From Trichostrongylus colubriformis (lineage: Eukaryota > Nematoda > Chromadorea > Rhabditida > Trichostrongylidae): 64,000 nucleotides of DNA. The stretch spans positions 15,535,475-15,599,474 of the forward strand of contig OZ022261.1 of assembly GCA_963978905.1 (NCBI GenBank). The letters run 5' to 3'. Of the stretch, positions 12,178-24,357 are shown in pieces. The position numbers were made by a program, and so were the translations under genes. Numbering within the stretch: the stretch's first letter is position 1; each line of letters begins with the position of its first letter. The notes below the pieces were generated by a model. That model did not search any database. It saw only the letters and a list, made by a program, of their open reading frames with translations, and was not told the origin of the DNA.

Positions 12178-13375
12178 GTGTTGCTGTGCTACGAAACGGT
12201 GAAAGATTCGCGGTTCTATACGAGTTTCTGTTATGACACCAGCTTTTTCAGCCTTCCATGCTTACTACACACACCATACCGAAGTTGCCCAATATGGTTG
12301 AGCAGAAGAAAAGTCACGGTAAAAAAGCAATTTGCCGAAGACTTTCGAGCGCTACTGTAGCCTACAACTTCGACTGCATTTACTAGTTGTTATCGAACGA
12401 ATGCAACTCCGCATCTACGTGTACATAACGAACGAATGACTGAATAAAGCAGTTGTTAGAATCTTCAAAGTCTCAGATTATGAAACAGTGAAGGATTACA
12501 CTAAGTTATTATTCGCTCCAATATGATTGTTAAACTGAAGTTCAGAAAATATATTTATATACAAATTATTTCCGGGGGTCTTGTAGCAAAGAGTCTGTTT
12601 GATTTACGTGTCTTCACATCGAAGGATACTGAATAATGACTTTCAAGTCTCCAACCTCCCTCAAAATTATAAAATGCGAAATCAATGCTTCGTTTAAATT
12701 TCGTTTACGTTCTACATCCACAGTGCGGGCAGCGAGAACTAGAAAAAATTTCGACAAGTTTAATTCTAAGGCTATAGGACGGAGCAGGTCACAGAAAATT
12801 CCGCGAACAGAATAAAACACAGATTAAGAACTCGAAAAAGTGCATCGTCGTATAATCCAAAATTTTCCGTTTCACTGCAGAAATATATGTCAGCTCCCCG
12901 AAACAGTGTAGGATCAGCACACAAGTCCAAAGCAGGCTTTAAGAGCAAATTTGAGAAAAATACTGTCAAAGGTTTTGAAGATCGAGTTTCCTCAACTGTT
13001 GAATCCCCAAACAGCAAAAACTGTCATTATACTCTCTCTTTGAATACCTTGAGGAAAAAATTAATACCAAATGTTACTTTGAACTACTCTTCGGTTTGCA
13101 TATAAATGCAGATTAAATATATAAAAATATCAAAATAAATATCCATATAAATGGGTTAAGTCTGGTTATAGTGAAAGTAAATCGTACATGACTCCTACAT
13201 CTCCGACCGATACTCCTAGCAATGACCGACACGATTCACTAATCCGAGCAAGTCGAAAAAAGGAAAGAAGTTCTTTATTTCAATCGCTACAAAATCGCTC
13301 CAAGTGACCTTGATACATGTACACAAACCTTTCAGCGGTACCCCAGTGAAGAAAAGGGAGGGGGAGGGGGGGCCT
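12178..13375 (+). repeat. Dispersed duplication R1, copy b
   Basis: Collinear partner of 207-1400. Its first 180 bases are the right part of the CAGTAGCG-end MITE (gaagactttcgagcgctact then gta). Downstream of the G-tract its sequence (tacagaatgcgc) matches 3340-3360 and not the flank of copy a, so the repeat family is longer than either copy shows. Confidence 0.75.
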
Positions 13376-14098
13376 TCTAGTACAGAATGCGCAGTTTGAC
13401 ACATGAATCCTAAATATATGACACATGAATCCACATGAATCCTGGACATGTTAGTGACATGTGAATCATATTAGGGCATGTCAGCGTTAAAGACATCATT
13501 AGGGGTAAGGCAGCAATGGAGAAATCCCTACAAGAAGTCCCTCACGTAGTAGTTTTGGGCCCAAGATGGCTATCTGTGGCGAAATCCCGGTGAAAAAGCG
13601 TCCCTCTGAACTGTAGAAACGCCGCAAAACCCCGCAAACGCACTTATGTTCCGCCTCTTGACAGGTTAATCCCGCCTCCCGATGACGTGTTCTCGATTGA
13701 CTGGGGTGAGAGCGGTCAGGGAGATGAGGCAAGATCGAAGGTTTTGCGGCGCGCTTTCGCAGTTTTAGCTTGAAGCTCACTCCAAACAATAGATGCTGTC
13801 ATAATTCCAAGCATTCCCTTGTGTTTACTTGGCAACATGTCAATGAAAAACTAGATCAGATTACCCGCGTACTGACGGGAAGGTCGTCCACGCCTAAAAC
13901 CAACGGTGGAAAGGGGGTCCCATTTCTCGGGTTTTTGGCCATTTCCATCCGTTTTTTCTCCACTGTTCTGTTACTAGACATCTCGACTTCCATATGCACT
14001 ATTTCTTTTACTTTTCGTCCGACTTTCCCCTAATGATGCCTTTAAACGTTAAACACGTCTGGCATGTCAATGGTACACAGCTTTTCAACGCCCTTTAA
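13376..14098. other. Gene-free stretch with a small inverted repeat
   Basis: Repeat fragments with acatgtcaatg and acgttaaacacgtct lie near 13440-13490 and 14040-14090. The inverted pair cgccgcaaaacc (about 13620) and ggttttgcggcg (about 13740) brackets about 130 bp and could be a tiny MITE. No gene seen. Confidence 0.4.
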
Positions 14099-14676
14099 CC
14101 CATAACGGAAGGGTGCGCCACATGGTTACTCCCGACATTCGAAATTATTTTTCTTCTAATTTTGTAATATTTGCAAATAACCGATTATACACGCATACAC
14201 TACAAGTATTGAGGAATATCATATGTTTCCAAGACCGGTACAGCGTAAACATTCAACAAACATTATGCGAGTAACTTCAAATGCGATCCTTTCTAGTTGT
14301 GCAAACAAATGACAATATTTGTTTTAAGTTACAATCAACAATCCATTAGAATCCATAGGCTCCGATTTTGTTCCCGAAGTACACTTCTTTCCCATCTGAA
14401 AAACCTCGCGCTCATCTTACTACTCGAAATGCATGACTTTTCTGCAGTAGTATGTAGGTAGAGAGAAGTACCGCGTACAACACCATGAGGCGATACCACA
14501 ACACAGCGATGACCTTTTTATCAGTAGCAACCGCACAAAAAGTCACAAAAATGACTAAATTGATAAGAATCGAAAAAAGATTTGATAAAAACGCGCTCGC
14601 CCACCGGCAATCCCGTCAAAAACGCAGCCGTCCGTTATGGGTTGCGTGACCATGTGGCGCACCCGTCCGTTACGGG
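14099..14676. mobile_element. Second TTAA-flanked MITE family (about 578 bp)
   Basis: The left end CCCATAACGGAAGGGTGCGC and the right end, whose reverse complement begins CCCGTAACGGACGGGTGCGC, form inverted repeats extending through ccacatgg. TTAA flanks both sides (14095-14098, 14677-14680). The right side carries a second partial terminus (ccgttatgggtt near 14633). The interior is AT-rich without a transposase. A solo right end of this family lies at 28242-28299. Confidence 0.7.
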
Positions 14677-14785
14677 TTAAATTGCCCCCCCCCCAATTAA
14701 ACCACACAAAATCGCTTAAGCAAAATTTATGAAAAAGGCCGTGCAGTGAAGTAGCAGGTATAATGATCAAGGAGATTCTGCATGT

Positions 14786-15031
14786 CTAATCTGACAAGTG
14801 GCAGACGACTGACGAACCATTTTCGGTAGTCTTATCGGCGACTTCCTTGGTAGATCGCTTCGTGGCGATCTCGTCCATGCCTCCGTTTGTGCACCGATCG
14901 GATACAGAGTAGCGCTGCTCATCGGATGCAGAGGACTGCTGCGCATTTTCGTTGGGCACGATGACTGGGGTGGGCAACAAGTACCCACGAGTAGTCAGTC
15001 GTTCTTGGACGACAACGACACCAAATGAGCT
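14786..15031 (-). CDS. Possible C-terminal exon, unknown product
   Basis: On the minus strand an 82-codon frame (stop included) opens immediately after a ctatag acceptor-like site at 15032-15037 and ends with TAG. The translation is rich in Ser, Thr, Glu, Asp and Lys (for example DEIATKRSTKEVADKTTEN) and ends CHLSD, a composition more like a cytoplasmic tail than random AT-rich translation. The acceptor has a poor polypyrimidine tract, and no partner exon is identified upstream. I do not recognise the family. It may be chance. Confidence 0.3.
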   Translation of the reverse strand, partial: SSFGVVVVQERLTTRGYLLPTPVIVPNENAQQSSASDEQRYSVSDRCTNGGMDEIATKRSTKEVADKTTENGSSVVCHLSD

Positions 15032-16650
15032 CTATAGCCGTAGTCTGTTGTTATCGACAGGCCTATTAATTTAGTTACTCAGTTTTTTATTCCACTAATT
15101 AGAGATAGTATGGAAGATGAAGAGAGGCGAATCGACGGCGGCAGTAGCACAGCGGGGTATGCAGCGAGAAATGCCAAGGCGGCGTGTGCCCTCCGAATAT
15201 CATTTTTGAGAGGAAAAAAGACTATGCCGAAGAGACGTCAGACGTTCAGAGAAGAGTTGAAAAAACGATTTCGGACGAGCAGCTGTCTCAGTCTCTTTAG
15301 GGAACTCTTCTAGCCAGTTGGGAACTAAGCCTTCAGGCCAACAAAGGAGGTTCTTCGATATACACGGGAAGATTCCGACTACTAATGGGCGTCAACAGCA
15401 GCCGGAAATCTGACCCCTTGGCGATTAGCCATCAACATATTCACAGCTGTGGACAGTAGCTCATAAATAGCGCTGTTTTCATGCATCTTATAAACAATAA
15501 TTACATCCATCTCTATAGAAAAGAAAAAAAAACTAGAAATCGGCAATGATTTGAAAAAAGGTAATCTGAACGAATCATTGGAAACGCAACAAGTTTCCCT
15601 AATATTCAAGACCTAATTAGTAGCTCTACATTTTTGGCCTGCATTTACGGCAATCCTAAAATAGTCTTGGTTTCAGTTATAAGTGCAAACTAATTGCATG
15701 GGAAAAATTCGATTACGGTATATCATCCTGTCATACTGAACTTATGATTTTGTAAACAGCAACATTTTATTCTGAGATAAAGGGCAATTCAAGTTACAGT
15801 TTATACACACTCTCCAAGGTGGATAAATTATTCAGACGTGATGACAGATCCTCCTGTTTATATGAGAAAGCAGTCAGTCTCACCTAGGCTCAACCGAAAT
15901 CCTCGCCTTCCACTTTTTGTCCCCCGCTCCTTCAATTCCCAAAGCATCCTTACTTAATTGCAAAAATAAAGCCTTTAATTATGGCACACATAAACCCTCA
16001 AATGTCTCACAAAAACTTCAAAAGGAACATGGTAAAGTGGGTAATTTAACTTCCGAAAGGTCTCCATTACACAGGGCACTTGAGCAGTTAAGTATCCCAT
16101 AAACAAAACAGAAAAACGCAACGGGTGCGCAGTTATGACAGTGCAACGCACTGAACGACGAGACACACGCCGTGCAGCCGTAGTTATGAGGATAGATGTG
16201 GTAGCGAATTGAAAATTGCATTCAGTGGTCTTCGGGGAGCACATTTGATTCGTTTTTGTCGAGCCTATAAGGGTCCTCTAGAGACTGCCCAAGTAGGTGA
16301 GGGCGTGCTGGAAGACCAGGAACAATTACCACCACCACGTCGCTCTTGCGGCTTCCCAGGACGCCGTTGACAAGCGATTGGTCTTGCCGACCACAGCCTC
16401 ATTAGACACTCACGAGTTCAATGAACCACGAATGTTGGGCTTTTAGAATAACTACGAAGAGCCACAGGTTGTTTTTTGGATTTCTTTTTTGGATCGGGTC
16501 AACTGAGTGATGTTTATTTTCGAGAATCGCCAGATTACTTGCACGTAACCTGCAAGTAAGAAGGAGCTCTAATAGGCTTGAACAAAAGTGCGAGACGAGT
16601 TTGGGCACCACAGAGTTTGCAATTGAAAAAAGACGAAAAAGCAGGGTTAA
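15032..16650. other. Gene-free stretch
   Basis: A 67-codon frame from 15110 is basic and low-complexity and has no splice context worth annotating. The rest is AT-rich. I see no transposon termini and no RNA gene. Confidence 0.35.
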
Positions 16651-17092
16651 AGGAAATCGTCCAAGAAAATTCCTTGATGCTAATTCCTCCTGAAATCACT
16701 ACAGCAGACACAGTGCATGAACAAAAACACGGAGAAAAACAAATTTTCTTTGTTTTGAAGGCGAAGTCGAGTGAATGGAAAAATAGCAGCTCCTTTGAAT
16801 TCCCATCGAGCTGCATTCGAATAGCTGTCGGCGCTAAAGAAGCAGTTCAAATTTTCGCGCCTCTAGTTGATTCGTTTCCTACTCTACGTCCCCCACCATA
16901 TGACCGCCGGCCGTTTGCTCCTTAGCTTTCGTGGCCGCGGTTCCTCGGACGCCCCACCTCGTCGGACGTTACTTTGAGGAACGGTATTGCAGCCGAATTC
17001 TTGGTTTTTTACGTGAAATTTTATATGAGGCTCGTACTATGCAGACACAAAATAAACATATGGGAAACAGATCAACTCAAATTTCGATTCCT
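16651..17092. mobile_element. TTAA-flanked element with a distinct interior
   Basis: The ends aggaaatcgtcc and tttcgattcct are flanked by TTAA (16647-16650 and 17093-17096) and match the 425-bp MITE termini. The left interior is different: it contains catgaacaaaaacacg and a block ending near tacgtccccc that is related to 25453-25730 and 36720-36990. It looks like a sibling subfamily sharing ends. Confidence 0.6.
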
Positions 17093-17096
17093 TTAA

Positions 17097-18139
17097 GACC
17101 ACATACGTGATCACAATCGCTCAAATTCCCGTTTATCGCTGTATTACCACTAAAAGCTGTTAATTTTCAGCCATCCTCACCATATGACATTATTTAGAGA
17201 CATGTAGCTTTTGAACAAAGTCCCAAGAGGACACGATCGAGTGAGAAGTTCGTTTCTGGGCCATCTATTGGCATTATAAGGCTTCTTTCTGGGACTCTAT
17301 ATATCATGCATCGAAATACATCACATGAATGGGCTAACAATGTGTCCCATGAATTCTCGTAAGAAAAGCCGTTTTCACGGATTTTATACTTATGGGAAAA
17401 GGAGGAAAAGAATAGAAGACATGAAGGGGAGGGGCAAAATGAAATCCCAAATTAAAATTTCAACTGCCCGGGATCATCGAGATGGGAGTCAATTTTCTTG
17501 GGTGTGTACCCTAACGTCAAGATTTCGCACGACGACGAACGGCGTGAGACGCAGTGTGTGCAAGCTATGCGCGTGGTTACAGAATGATTACGCGGTGATG
17601 CTAGAGGAACGACACGCGGTTAACTTTTAATCGCTTCGGGACTCAGCAACATGGCTCCTTTAGCTCGTCCGCATTGCTTCGCTTGCGACATGCCGCGGTG
17701 CGAAATCCCGACATAAGGGCACACACCCGATTTTCTTGAGAGGGAAGGATTTTGCTGCAATCTGGACTCCTGAAGTCCATTTTGCATGGCTCCAACACAC
17801 GCCAAATCCACCACGATTCGACTATTTATCGTCTACGGATGCTCAACAATCAAGCAACATATACTCACTAATCCATACGGAAAGGAACGTCATCTATTGT
17901 CTGGCTAGCAACTACAAAGGAGGTCTTTCCAGTCTCCCCCACTTGGCACCAGCTTCATCATAAAGGATAAAGGAAGAGAAGATAAAAAGGTCAAACCCTC
18001 TGGGATTCACTTTCGTTGTTGATTTTCACGACGACCTTTCTACGCCACATAAGTCCGATACTATGTTGAGGAGTCCACCGGTTACGAAGGTTATCTCTAA
18101 CCTGACAAGAATCTAATAATATGGTACAAGGCTCCTAGA
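17097..18139. other. Gene-free stretch
   Basis: Positions 17480-17640 contain a diverged piece of the CpG-rich repeat (gcaagctatgcgcg). The remainder is unremarkable. Confidence 0.35.
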
Positions 18140-18560
18140 AGGAATCGTCCATGAAAAAAATCAGTTTCTTTGTTCCCCATATATTCGTGTTGTATTTGCC
18201 TAATAAGGACAACATGCGAAGTTTCACGAGAAAAAGTGAGGATTCGGCCAAGATACAGCTCCCCAAATTCTCGGTCGTATGAGTGGAGCCTCCCGGTGAA
18301 ATCCCTTCCCGTCGTCCGCCGCGGTTGTCAGGGAGTGGGACTGCTTCATAACTTCCTGTTCCTACAGTGCGTCTCCGACCGCGACGGACGAAGAGGTGGG
18401 CACTTGCTCGGAGGCCCCGTCCACCCGGCCGCGACTTTCTGGAGCTGTATCTTAACCGGATTCATGTTTTCGTGTGGAATTTTGCATGCCTCCCACATAA
18501 AGCAAATACAGCATAAATATAGGGGGTAACGAGAAACTCATTTTTCCATGGACGATTCCT
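18140..18560. mobile_element. TTAA-type foldback MITE, diverged copy
   Basis: It begins aggaatcgtccatg and ends catggacgattcct, with the family's CpG-rich arms in between. The flanking TTAA has decayed. Length is 421 bp. Confidence 0.75.
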
Positions 18561-18645
18561 TCAAATATTTGGCCTGCACTAGGATTTCAGCTACCCCGAT
18601 GGCTTTGAACGAGTCTGCTACTTCCAGAGAAATATAATAGACATA

Positions 18646-19545
18646 TTAGGTTGTAAGGAAAGTTTTGGCCGGTTTTTGAAATTTCAACTTCGAGAGATCA
18701 TAACTCGGCTCAGAGTGCATCTTTTCTCACAGAGTGAGCACCATTAGATTCGCCACACTCTTGGCAACACTATGCATACCTACACATCTCAATTTGATAA
18801 AGGGCTGATAATTTATATTGCGCGAAATGAAAAAAAAGTCGACTTCAAATCGCCACTCTTTCTGAACACACTGCTACTGAAGGAGCTGGCCAGATGTTTT
18901 GGGAAGTGGGGCATAGTTAGCGCTAGATCTGATGAACATGATAGACGAGTAAGGGCCTCACCCTGCAACTGCTTCAATTAGTGGAAGAGGATTTGTGAAA
19001 AATGCGCTTGCGCATGACTGCCGTGAGGGGTCCCGCGGCACCCATTTTTTTGGATTTTTCCAAATCAAGGCCACTTGAGGTGGTCAGCTAAGGTTGCTTG
19101 TTGAGGGCCAATACTTGTGGATATCCCCTGCAAATATGGACGCTCATCGCCTTCTGCCGTTTTAGTTAAAGCGATTTGATCAATTGAAAATTCGAGCAGC
19201 TCGTCCTCATTTCTGCACTTCTGAAACCGGAGACAATGTGTTCCATCCAGTGATACACCCCCTCCTCTTGCAGTATTCACATTTGTGGTCACCTTCGCTG
19301 GGACTCGGCTAAACAAGAACTCTTGAAGTGAAGTCATCTTAAAAGTGCCATTTTCGCAGCACTTTAAAACTTCCCTAATAAATTGAAAACCTTGTGGCAT
19401 TCCAAATAAAACATATATTCTGAAAGAGCAACTTTTTCTCTATCTAACGAGCACAATATGTCAGCTGATTCATGTTGACGCGCTCTGATATTTAAATTTA
19501 TCTTGTGATTGCGAAAAAGCGGCCAGAACTTTCCTTACAACCTAA
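18646..19545. mobile_element. Mariner-like element, 900 bp, no intact transposase
   Basis: Inverted ends TTAGGTTGTAAGGAAAGTTT (left) and a matching right end are flanked by TA (18644-18645, 19546-19547). The length is below the usual 1.25-1.3 kb of an autonomous mariner. No DDE motif is visible in six frames. The open frames (18772-18981 plus, 19065-19400 minus) are not recognisable as transposase. It is probably a deletion derivative or carries unrelated internal sequence. Confidence 0.7.
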
Positions 19546-20044
19546 TAGAATAGTTGATTCCGATCGAGGAAAACCGATTTCTTTCCCCATATCGGCGGTA
19601 TAGAACATTTCGAGTTGATGAAACCTTTTGAGGTGCGCCACGCACCTCACCTCCATCCAGCATCCTGCTTCCATCTGAATGTGATTGGGCCTCCACAAGA
19701 ACACGGATCAGGCTATGCATAAATCTATTTTTATTCTACCAGAGTAAAGTGGCATTAACTCAGCGACCCTGAGGACGTGGAATGCTACAATCCAGGCACC
19801 ATCTGTACGATTTCGAACAGAAGACCAAGAGATGGCACAGTCGGTACAGACTAATAAACGCCTTTTCTAAACAGCTCTTCTCATCAAATAGAAATGTTTC
19901 AAATATAAAGGCCAGAAAACGCCTCATAAAACTTTAAGATGGCTAGAGTCCCGTGAAAAAAATCGATAGATGAAGAAGCCTAACAGCCACGAATCCTGCA
20001 TAATCAGAAAGTTCGGAAAAATTTTTGAAGAAGAGGTCTCATAA

Positions 20045-20181
20045 GGTCGCCGTCACACTTTGTTATTATGCGATTCTGCGATTTTACGGCGCCGCGATAC
20101 TACGACTTTGAGATTGTACGCAACTTTCGTGCTAAAGTGCGACGCCGCGAAATCGTAAACTCGCGAAGTCTGACGGTGGCC
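20045..20181. mobile_element. Harbinger/Tourist-type MITE (137 bp)
   Basis: The ends GGTCGCCGTCACACTT and AAGTCTGACGGTGGCC are inverted repeats of over 40 bp with mismatches (including gcgccgcg / cgcggcg), flanked by TAA on both sides. Three-base TWA duplications with GG-starting ends are typical of PIF/Harbinger MITEs. Its right half recurs at 32643-32675, at the start of duplication unit 3. Confidence 0.65.
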
Positions 20182-23100
20182 TAAGATTAAATTCTATAAC
20201 CAGATGTCATATTATTTATGTTTTGATATGTTTAACAATATGGATTTTGTCAAGAAATGATCGAGCTGGTAAGGTCTAGAAGTTCCAAAATGTCGAGCAG
20301 TTACTGAATGGATGCTCAGAGGTAAGAAGTTTCCTGATTGGAAGCTGATTCGATTACTTTGAGAACCATCTAAGTTCCTGCTCATTTAACCATTGGAACG
20401 GACTCAGAAGCTCAACCTCCCCACCACGCAGGTCTTTTCCAAAAGCCAAAAAATTCCTTAAAAACATGTATGCATTAAATACTCACAGAGATCAGTGGTG
20501 GAGTACGCAATTTTGCAGACACAACAGTTGAAGCATCGAATATGCGCAGAATGCTTGGTTGATCTCGTTTGTCCAGTCTATAGTATTCCACCAATGCTCC
20601 TTCTTCTGGTGCCTCATTCTCATTACCGTACGATGAGTACTGGAAAAAAAATTAGTCAAATGTCGAAATGCAGCCACACACAATTCATGACCGATTTTCC
20701 GTCCATAGAAATAATCGCTTGCATAGCTCAAAACAGATGCGGGCGGTTGCGAAGCGGCAGATAGAGTCACATGTGCTTGTTGAACATGAAAAACTATGTC
20801 ACGGAGTTCGCTCGCCAGGCTTACAATTAGCTAATTAACAGAAGATCGCTTCCGAGCCATACACGAATTTCTAGAAAATTTCCTTTACTCAACATAACAA
20901 CTCCTTTACTCAACATAACAACTAGATTCCCTCCACTTTTTTTTTTTTGCTATTTTGGCATTTTCACGAAAAGCAAGGTCGTTTTTCGTGCTTCGCATGC
21001 CATGAATTCGTTTGCAACGTTCTTATATGCTTTGAAGAACATTCACTAATCCGCTCAGGACTTACTCGCGAATATGGGTGTATCCCGAGACGACAAGTAA
21101 GCTCTGTGCATACCACTTAAAAAAGTAACACGGAACGTAAGCTGACGACTCTTTGTGGAAAAAGTTGCGAGTACGTGAGTCGTGCGTAATTGGAGCAACA
21201 TTTCCACGAAGCAGGAAGAAGGAAGGCGAGGGTTCTCTGGAGAGCTGAGAATAGAGGTGAGATGCCCACTCAAATAATGGGGATCCATATCCGTATATAT
21301 TGGCCGCAGTTTTGTTTTTCAAGGCGCCACATCAGCAACTAATCGATCGCAGCTAGCGGACCTGTGATGTGAAGCGATCATACCCTGCGTAAATTTTTCC
21401 GACTGGGGATATGAGGTTGACCTGCGAGGTTTGGTAAAGAATTCCGCGCAACGCACCCACCCCGTGCTTTCCAGGAAATGGACAAGAAATTCAAGAAAAA
21501 AAATCAGTTCTGACCTCAGGATCATATGTGACATCCTGTATCTGGAAGTGGTTGTTCTTCGATGATGATGAGTATGGATTAACGGCGGCCAGCATCATTC
21601 TTGCGCCAGCGTCCTACATATAAATAGAAAAAACTATAACCACAAAAAGCACTAATCGATCAAAAAGGCTTGTAAAATCAAATGGGTACAGAGAAGTGAG
21701 CAATCACAGATGCTATATACATTTTTAACGATTTTATCATTGAAGTGTTGCGAAGGGAAATTGCTATAAACTTGAATCATACACTGACCAGTCTTCCACC
21801 AATGAGGAAAGCCTAAGGCCCGCCATCACTGACCAGTGAGTCCACGCCTTAATTTATTAAAATAGAGGAAGTTCAGCGAAAATTGGTAACTAATTCAAGT
21901 TTGCAATAGGTTACTGTCAGTGAAGAATGGGTTGTTTTGTTCAAAAAAGTTCAAGTACCTCACAGATCTTTCAGATGGATAGGATTGCTACGCATTGGGT
22001 GTGTGGCGATTGGTCGAATCTTCGCTTCGCGGCGCCGTTAGTACGTCTTTTTCGTTTGGAATACTGCTCAAGACGCAATGGGCCGGTATCGTGAAGTATC
22101 TTCGAAATTACGGATTGAAAGCTTCGAAGGTTCGCCTATGGCTCTTGTTGTTGCTGTTTTGACAGAGAAGCTGCAAACGACTCGCACTCGCCGCGCCGCT
22201 CGCCGCGCGAAAATTCGACTAATCGCCACACGCCCCTACGTATTAGGTTTTCTTACACATGCCCAGAGGAAGACGATGGAGAACTATTCTAAATGGGTGT
22301 GTGCCACCAGGACAGAAAATTCGCGTTGCGGCATGCAAGGCGATGGTGCGAAATAATACGCGCCGCATTGAATGGGTGACAGTGCTCTACGGCTTATTCT
22401 AGGTGGAATCGCTTCAGGACTCCACTAGTACTGCGCCCCTATCTCGCACCATCTCGCCAAACGCGACACAGGAATTTTTTGTCCTAATACTACACAAGCA
22501 TTCTTAATCGATGGAATCGATTGGGTGCAGACAGGTGATTCCTACGTCAAGCTTTCCATGTGAACAGCAAAGCTGGTAAGAGAGCTTAAGCTTAGCGATT
22601 CTGGGTGAATCACAGCGTCCATCCGGTGACTGAGTCTGCCCTACATGGCCCTCTCCAGTGCGTCCAAAAGTACCATGGCAAAATGGCCCAAGAAAAAGGG
22701 AATGGGTAGCGACCTTATCGTTAATTCAGTAACTACACTTACGGAATAATAGACTTTTCACCAGAAACAGTTTAAAGCAATAACAAGAGTTGCTATGTTT
22801 TTTCTCCTTAAAAGTTTATTTGATAATTAAGAGTCAAATCGATGGCGAAATGTAGCTAAGACTCTATGCGAAAAATAGTCTCGAAATAGAACACACTAGG
22901 AAATTAAGAGGGGGCTATAAAGTACACATGGATACGGAATTTTAAGAAAAACCACGAATTTCAAGGGATTGGAAGCAGCTGCGATAAAAATCGAAGAAAG
23001 ATGTCATTCGAAACGTTGAAAGAGGAAACAAAAATGTCTTAGCCACTCAAGAGCGTTGTTTTGCGGATGCTGTAGACCGGATCACGGAATCCCACTCGAC

Positions 23101-23479
23101 CCACTCAACTCAACACACATGTAATTTTGTATTGGCCAAATGGCAGAACATGCGTTGGCGGGATTCCACCACTTCACACAAAAGTTCAACATTCAACACA
23201 GGAAACAGGTCCTGCACCCTCGTCTTACGGAGATCCAAGATAGCGCGGGTGGTTCCTCCTCTGAATGATCTACATACACCGCCCGTGATCTACGTGACAG
23301 TCTCGGTTACTGGATTCACAAAATGGGAATCGTTACTCAAAATTACTCCACGATCAGGGAAAATTCCGAAAGGTGGAGGGAGAGGGGGTGTATATGGCTA
23401 GGACAGAAACGTCGCGTGGCTGTGTTCGGCACGCGATGGGATGGTGCGAGCTATGCGCGCCGTATCAGTGGAGTCCTGA

Positions 23480-24357
23480 AGTGAATAAACTTGAATTGAA
23501 AAAAACACATATTGATGAGCGCCATTCCAATTACCTGGACTTAACCATTACACTTGATAATGGCAAGGTGATTACCGCTCTTTACAATAAGACAGATGAT
23601 TTCAACTTCAAGGTAAATAAGTTTTCACATAGTCAAACTAACATTTCAGTCAAGAACAAAGCTTCAGTTGTATATACGGAAACACTTAGGATAGCCAACA
23701 CAACAACTGAAGTACAAAAGTTTTTTGATAAACTAAGAGAGCTCAAAGGTATCTTTGTAGATAATGGGTACGATAAAGACTTCATAGTGGTTAACATAAT
23801 AAAATGTATTTATAGAAATAAATTTATTTGCTATAAATACAATATTCATAAACATTTTAAGTATGTCACTAAATTGATTAATAACGTAATAAGGTAAAAA
23901 ATTTATGTTGTTCAGTAAATTCTAAAAACGTTGGAATAATTTCTGCTCTCATTCAAAACTCCTGACACGTTTTTTGGCTGAGTATCTTATTTAGATACAG
24001 TATCTAATACTTTAAAGGATAACTTGTGATAACCTAATTATGCCCAATGCAGTCTAGATTCTTCTGCTTTTTTATTATCGTACTCCTTCATTCTACTACT
24101 CCTTAATTCTTGTTTTTCCTCTTACTCTAACTTTTTACATATTTTCCACTCATGGTCTTTCTATTAACTGTTGTTTTTCAACTTAACCACTTGATAATGG
24201 ACTACATTACATACTTCCTTCATACGTCATCCCCAAATCACTGACGATCCTCGGGGGATGACATTACATATGATTCGTATGATTAAGAGGTGAAACGAAT
24301 CATATTTTTCTCCCTTATCTTCTTCAAGAACGACAATGAAGAGATTTTGGTTTTTAC
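23480..24357 (+). mobile_element. AT-rich insertion with Penelope-like RT fragment
   Basis: Here unit 1 departs from unit 3: about 880 bp replaces about 175 bp. The first 420 bp are open (to 23897), encoding about 139 residues with YLDLTI, an LYNKTDDFNFKV block and later FFDKLRELKGIFVDNGYDKD. The layout resembles the region downstream of the reverse-transcriptase palm in Penelope-like or related elements; this family call is from memory and tentative. The downstream part has a near-palindrome at about 24218-24262 (cccc ... ctcggggg) and another at 24270-24305 (atgattcg ... cgaatcat), plausible 3' end structures. Catalytic RT motifs are absent: the copy is 5'-truncated. Confidence 0.45.

Noticed and set aside
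15110..15313. 67-codon basic frame on plus
   Set aside because: Low complexity, no splice signals that decide it, and alternative frames look equally plausible.
18772..19400. Frames inside the 900-bp mariner-like element as transposase
   Set aside because: No helix-turn-helix or DDE motif visible in any frame.
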